Under the pieces are notes generated by a model, which searched no databases, had not been told where the DNA came from, and saw only the letters and a program-made list of their open reading frames with translations. Both the position numbers and the translations under genes were made by a program. A DNA stretch of 64,000 nt, from the NCBI GenBank assembly GCA_916613615.1, contig OU744724.1, positions 22,554,171 to 22,618,170 on the forward strand, in the 5' to 3' direction. Of this stretch, positions 62,590 through 64,000 are shown piece after piece (the first letter of the stretch is position 1; each line of letters starts with the position of its first letter). This stretch comes from Steromphala cineraria (taxonomy: Eukaryota; Mollusca; Gastropoda; Trochida; Trochidae).

Positions 62590-64000
62590 TCAACGCCGCT
62601 TGTAGGACCTGAACTTGACCCCTGGGGTTCGGGGGCCCGTTCTGGACTGCTGAGGTTGAGACACAGGCTGCTTGTCGGTTTGTCGGCCTCTGCCTCTGTT
62701 GCCCTTCTGTGCTCCTCTAACCGAACTCCGACGCGGAATATAGTTAAACTTCGGCCTGTTGGAGAGGTTGATGGCAGAGTTCAACGCACGGATACCGGAT
62801 AGGGTCACCTCAGTCTGAGTCAGTGCCGCATGTTCTTTATACACCTCAGGGATGAGGCCGGCAAAGACGGAGGGATGAGAGAAGGGAGCTCGCATTAAGG
62901 TCTTCTTGAATTCGTCACTCCAACCACAGGGAGCCAGGAGACCCGCACGACGAATGGTTAAGACATTAGCCAAGGCTGATCGGAGGTGCTCCACGATGTC
63001 GGCCAATGTCTTATGTTGCCACCGCATCATGGTGGTGAGGTGGAAGATCCGGGACTTGTTCTCCTCAGTCAAATCCTGCAGGATAGCGTCCGTGGCCGAG
63101 GCCAGTGCCGAGATAGGTTTAAGCGTCCTCCGCAGTTCGGTGTCCAAGGCCATAAGTTTAGCATCGGTGACCTTGAACTGCTGTTGAGAAGCAGGGGATA
63201 ACCGGCCCACAGACTCATCCTGGACTGCCGCACCGTCAGCAAAGTCTAAGGAATGCACCTTGTAGAGGTGTGAAGCATTCTTGGCCGCCTTGAACGTAGG
63301 GTTAAGGGAGAGTTTCTTAAAATCTTCGTCCAAGGAGGCTATGGCGTCCAGAACCAAGGGGTGTGGAGGGATTAACAGGGTAGGCTCATCCCAAATAGCC
63401 TGCAGGCGTGGAGCATTAGGGCCTGGAGACGGACAGTTAACTAGCCTGTCGGCTACCCAGCCGGTGACCTGACTGATGTTGAGATGAGAGGGTCTGTCAT
63501 CATCCTCTTCATCGACCTCATCTTCCAACCGGTCCTCCTGGTCCTGCAACTGTAAGTGCGAACGGGACGTGGAAGGAGTAACTGGATCACGCTGCCTGGG
63601 AGATTCCGGAGAACGCTCTGGGGTGCGGAATTTCCTGGACGACGACACCGTACGACCCCTAGGAGAGGGAGTGCCCTGTGGGGGCGAAGGAGGAGGTCTG
63701 ATCGGCGACACAGTGCGCTGATCCTCTTGTCGAGAACGCTTAGGAGGCTGTTGTCGATCCCGAGGGTTGCTAGGAGTCTTGACAGGATCTCGCTTGCGAA
63801 GAGGAGAGCGAGACCGAGATCTAGAGTGATCCTTCCTAGGTGGATGAGGAGACTCCGAGCGCCGAGAGGAGCGCCGAGGAGGCGAGCGCCGAGGAGAGCG
63901 TCGCGTCTTGGATGGGCGCCGAGGAGACTGCTTGGGGGAAGCAGACCGTCGAGGAGAGCGCCGGGAAGGCGAGGAGCGCCGATTAGAAGACGAGGAGCGC
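62590..64000 (-). CDS. DIRS ORF1, gag-like protein with SR-rich N-terminus (partial)
   Basis: The frame is open from the right edge to a TGA at 62,590. No in-frame ATG is visible at the 5' side, only a GTG at 63,711, so the true start lies beyond 64,000. The first ~95 visible codons are packed with Arg-Ser and Arg-Arg-Ser-Pro units, like an SR-protein RS domain. A Pro/Ser-rich stretch and an acidic run (EDEVDEEDDD) follow, then about 230 residues of predicted helical character with MMRWQHKTLADIVEHLRSAL. The end is basic, Gly/Arg-rich and Gln-rich. There is no CCHC zinc knuckle. This matches the presumed capsid/nucleic-acid-binding ORF1 of DIRS elements. ORF2 overlaps or abuts its 3' end in another frame. 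Confidence 0.8.
   Translation of the reverse strand, partial: RSSSSNRRSSPSRRSPRRSASPKQSPRRPSKTRRSPRRSPPRRSSRRSESPHPPRKDHSRSRSRSPLRKRDPVKTPSNPRDRQQPPKRSRQEDQRTVSPIRPPPSPPQGTPSPRGRTVSSSRKFRTPERSPESPRQRDPVTPSTSRSHLQLQDQEDRLEDEVDEEDDDRPSHLNISQVTGWVADRLVNCPSPGPNAPRLQAIWDEPTLLIPPHPLVLDAIASLDEDFKKLSLNPTFKAAKNASHLYKVHSLDFADGAAVQDESVGRLSPASQQQFKVTDAKLMALDTELRRTLKPISALASATDAILQDLTEENKSRIFHLTTMMRWQHKTLADIVEHLRSALANVLTIRRAGLLAPCGWSDEFKKTLMRAPFSHPSVFAGLIPEVYKEHAALTQTEVTLSGIRALNSAINLSNRPKFNYIPRRSSVRGAQKGNRGRGRQTDKQPVSQPQQSRTGPRTPGVKFRSYKRR

Larger units (their letters stand above)
59056..64000 (-). mobile_element. DIRS-type tyrosine-recombinase retrotransposon (5' end off window)
   Basis: A GC-richer block, unlike its AT-rich surroundings, carries three minus-strand ORFs in the DIRS order: gag-like, RT/RNase H with methylase-like tail, and tyrosine recombinase. 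No integrase, aspartic protease or endonuclease is visible, as expected for DIRS elements, which insert by recombination of a circular intermediate. The 3' side carries a 52 bp perfect inverted repeat (59,056-59,107 and 59,338-59,389) and a direct repeat of the same core at about 59,397-59,420, consistent with the inverted terminal repeat plus internal complementary region of DIRS elements. The exact left limit is uncertain. The element lies in the same orientation as the WD40 gene and probably inside one of its introns. Confidence 0.88.

Noticed and set aside
60341..63472. Plus-strand ORFs opposite the DIRS genes
   Set aside because: Antisense shadows of the RT, recombinase and gag frames, with no independent domain content.

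Overview
This window is eukaryotic, intron-rich and mostly non-coding, with an AT-rich background. It is most likely from a marine invertebrate, with a mollusc or other lophotrochozoan as the best guess. The reasons are spliced exons with GT-AG borders, introns of up to about 23 kb, tRNA-derived SINE remnants, many small inverted-repeat elements, and a DIRS-type tyrosine-recombinase retrotransposon. The species cannot be named from sequence alone.

Left part (1-27,600): no protein-coding gene could be supported. It holds a 339 bp inverted-repeat element flanked by TTAA, two fold-back elements, a tRNA-like SINE, several degenerate tandem duplications, a TATA-type promoter candidate with a possible 5' exon (about 9,555-9,731), and a CTCF-like site between two CACGTG E-boxes near 23,060. 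Short ORFs are scattered through it but lack convincing protein character.

Middle (27,600-55,430): the last four coding exons of one minus-strand gene can be read with matching splice phases: 55,423-55,299, 52,055-51,980, 28,488-28,373 and 28,070-27,942. They join into a 147-residue C-terminal fragment of a WD40 beta-propeller protein. One intron is about 23.5 kb and holds a second copy of the TTAA element, a SINE remnant and a G-rich minisatellite. Tandem arrays also lie in its neighbouring intron. The 3' end of the gene runs straight into a minisatellite whose units carry copies of the last codons and the stop.

Right part (55,430-64,000): this is probably another intron of the same gene, because no further WD40 exon is visible. 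It holds a 159 bp Tigger/pogo-like MITE and, from about 59,056 to the right edge, a minus-strand DIRS-like retrotransposon. The element has a gag-like ORF with a serine/arginine-rich N-terminus that runs off the edge, an RT/RNase H/methylase-like ORF, and a tyrosine recombinase ORF. Its recombinase active-site residues are all present, but the RT catalytic box reads YIED rather than YxDD. Nothing found here is clearly a new biological system. The strongest leads are the nearly intact DIRS element with its complex terminal repeats, the stop-codon-derived minisatellite, and the CTCF/E-box cluster.
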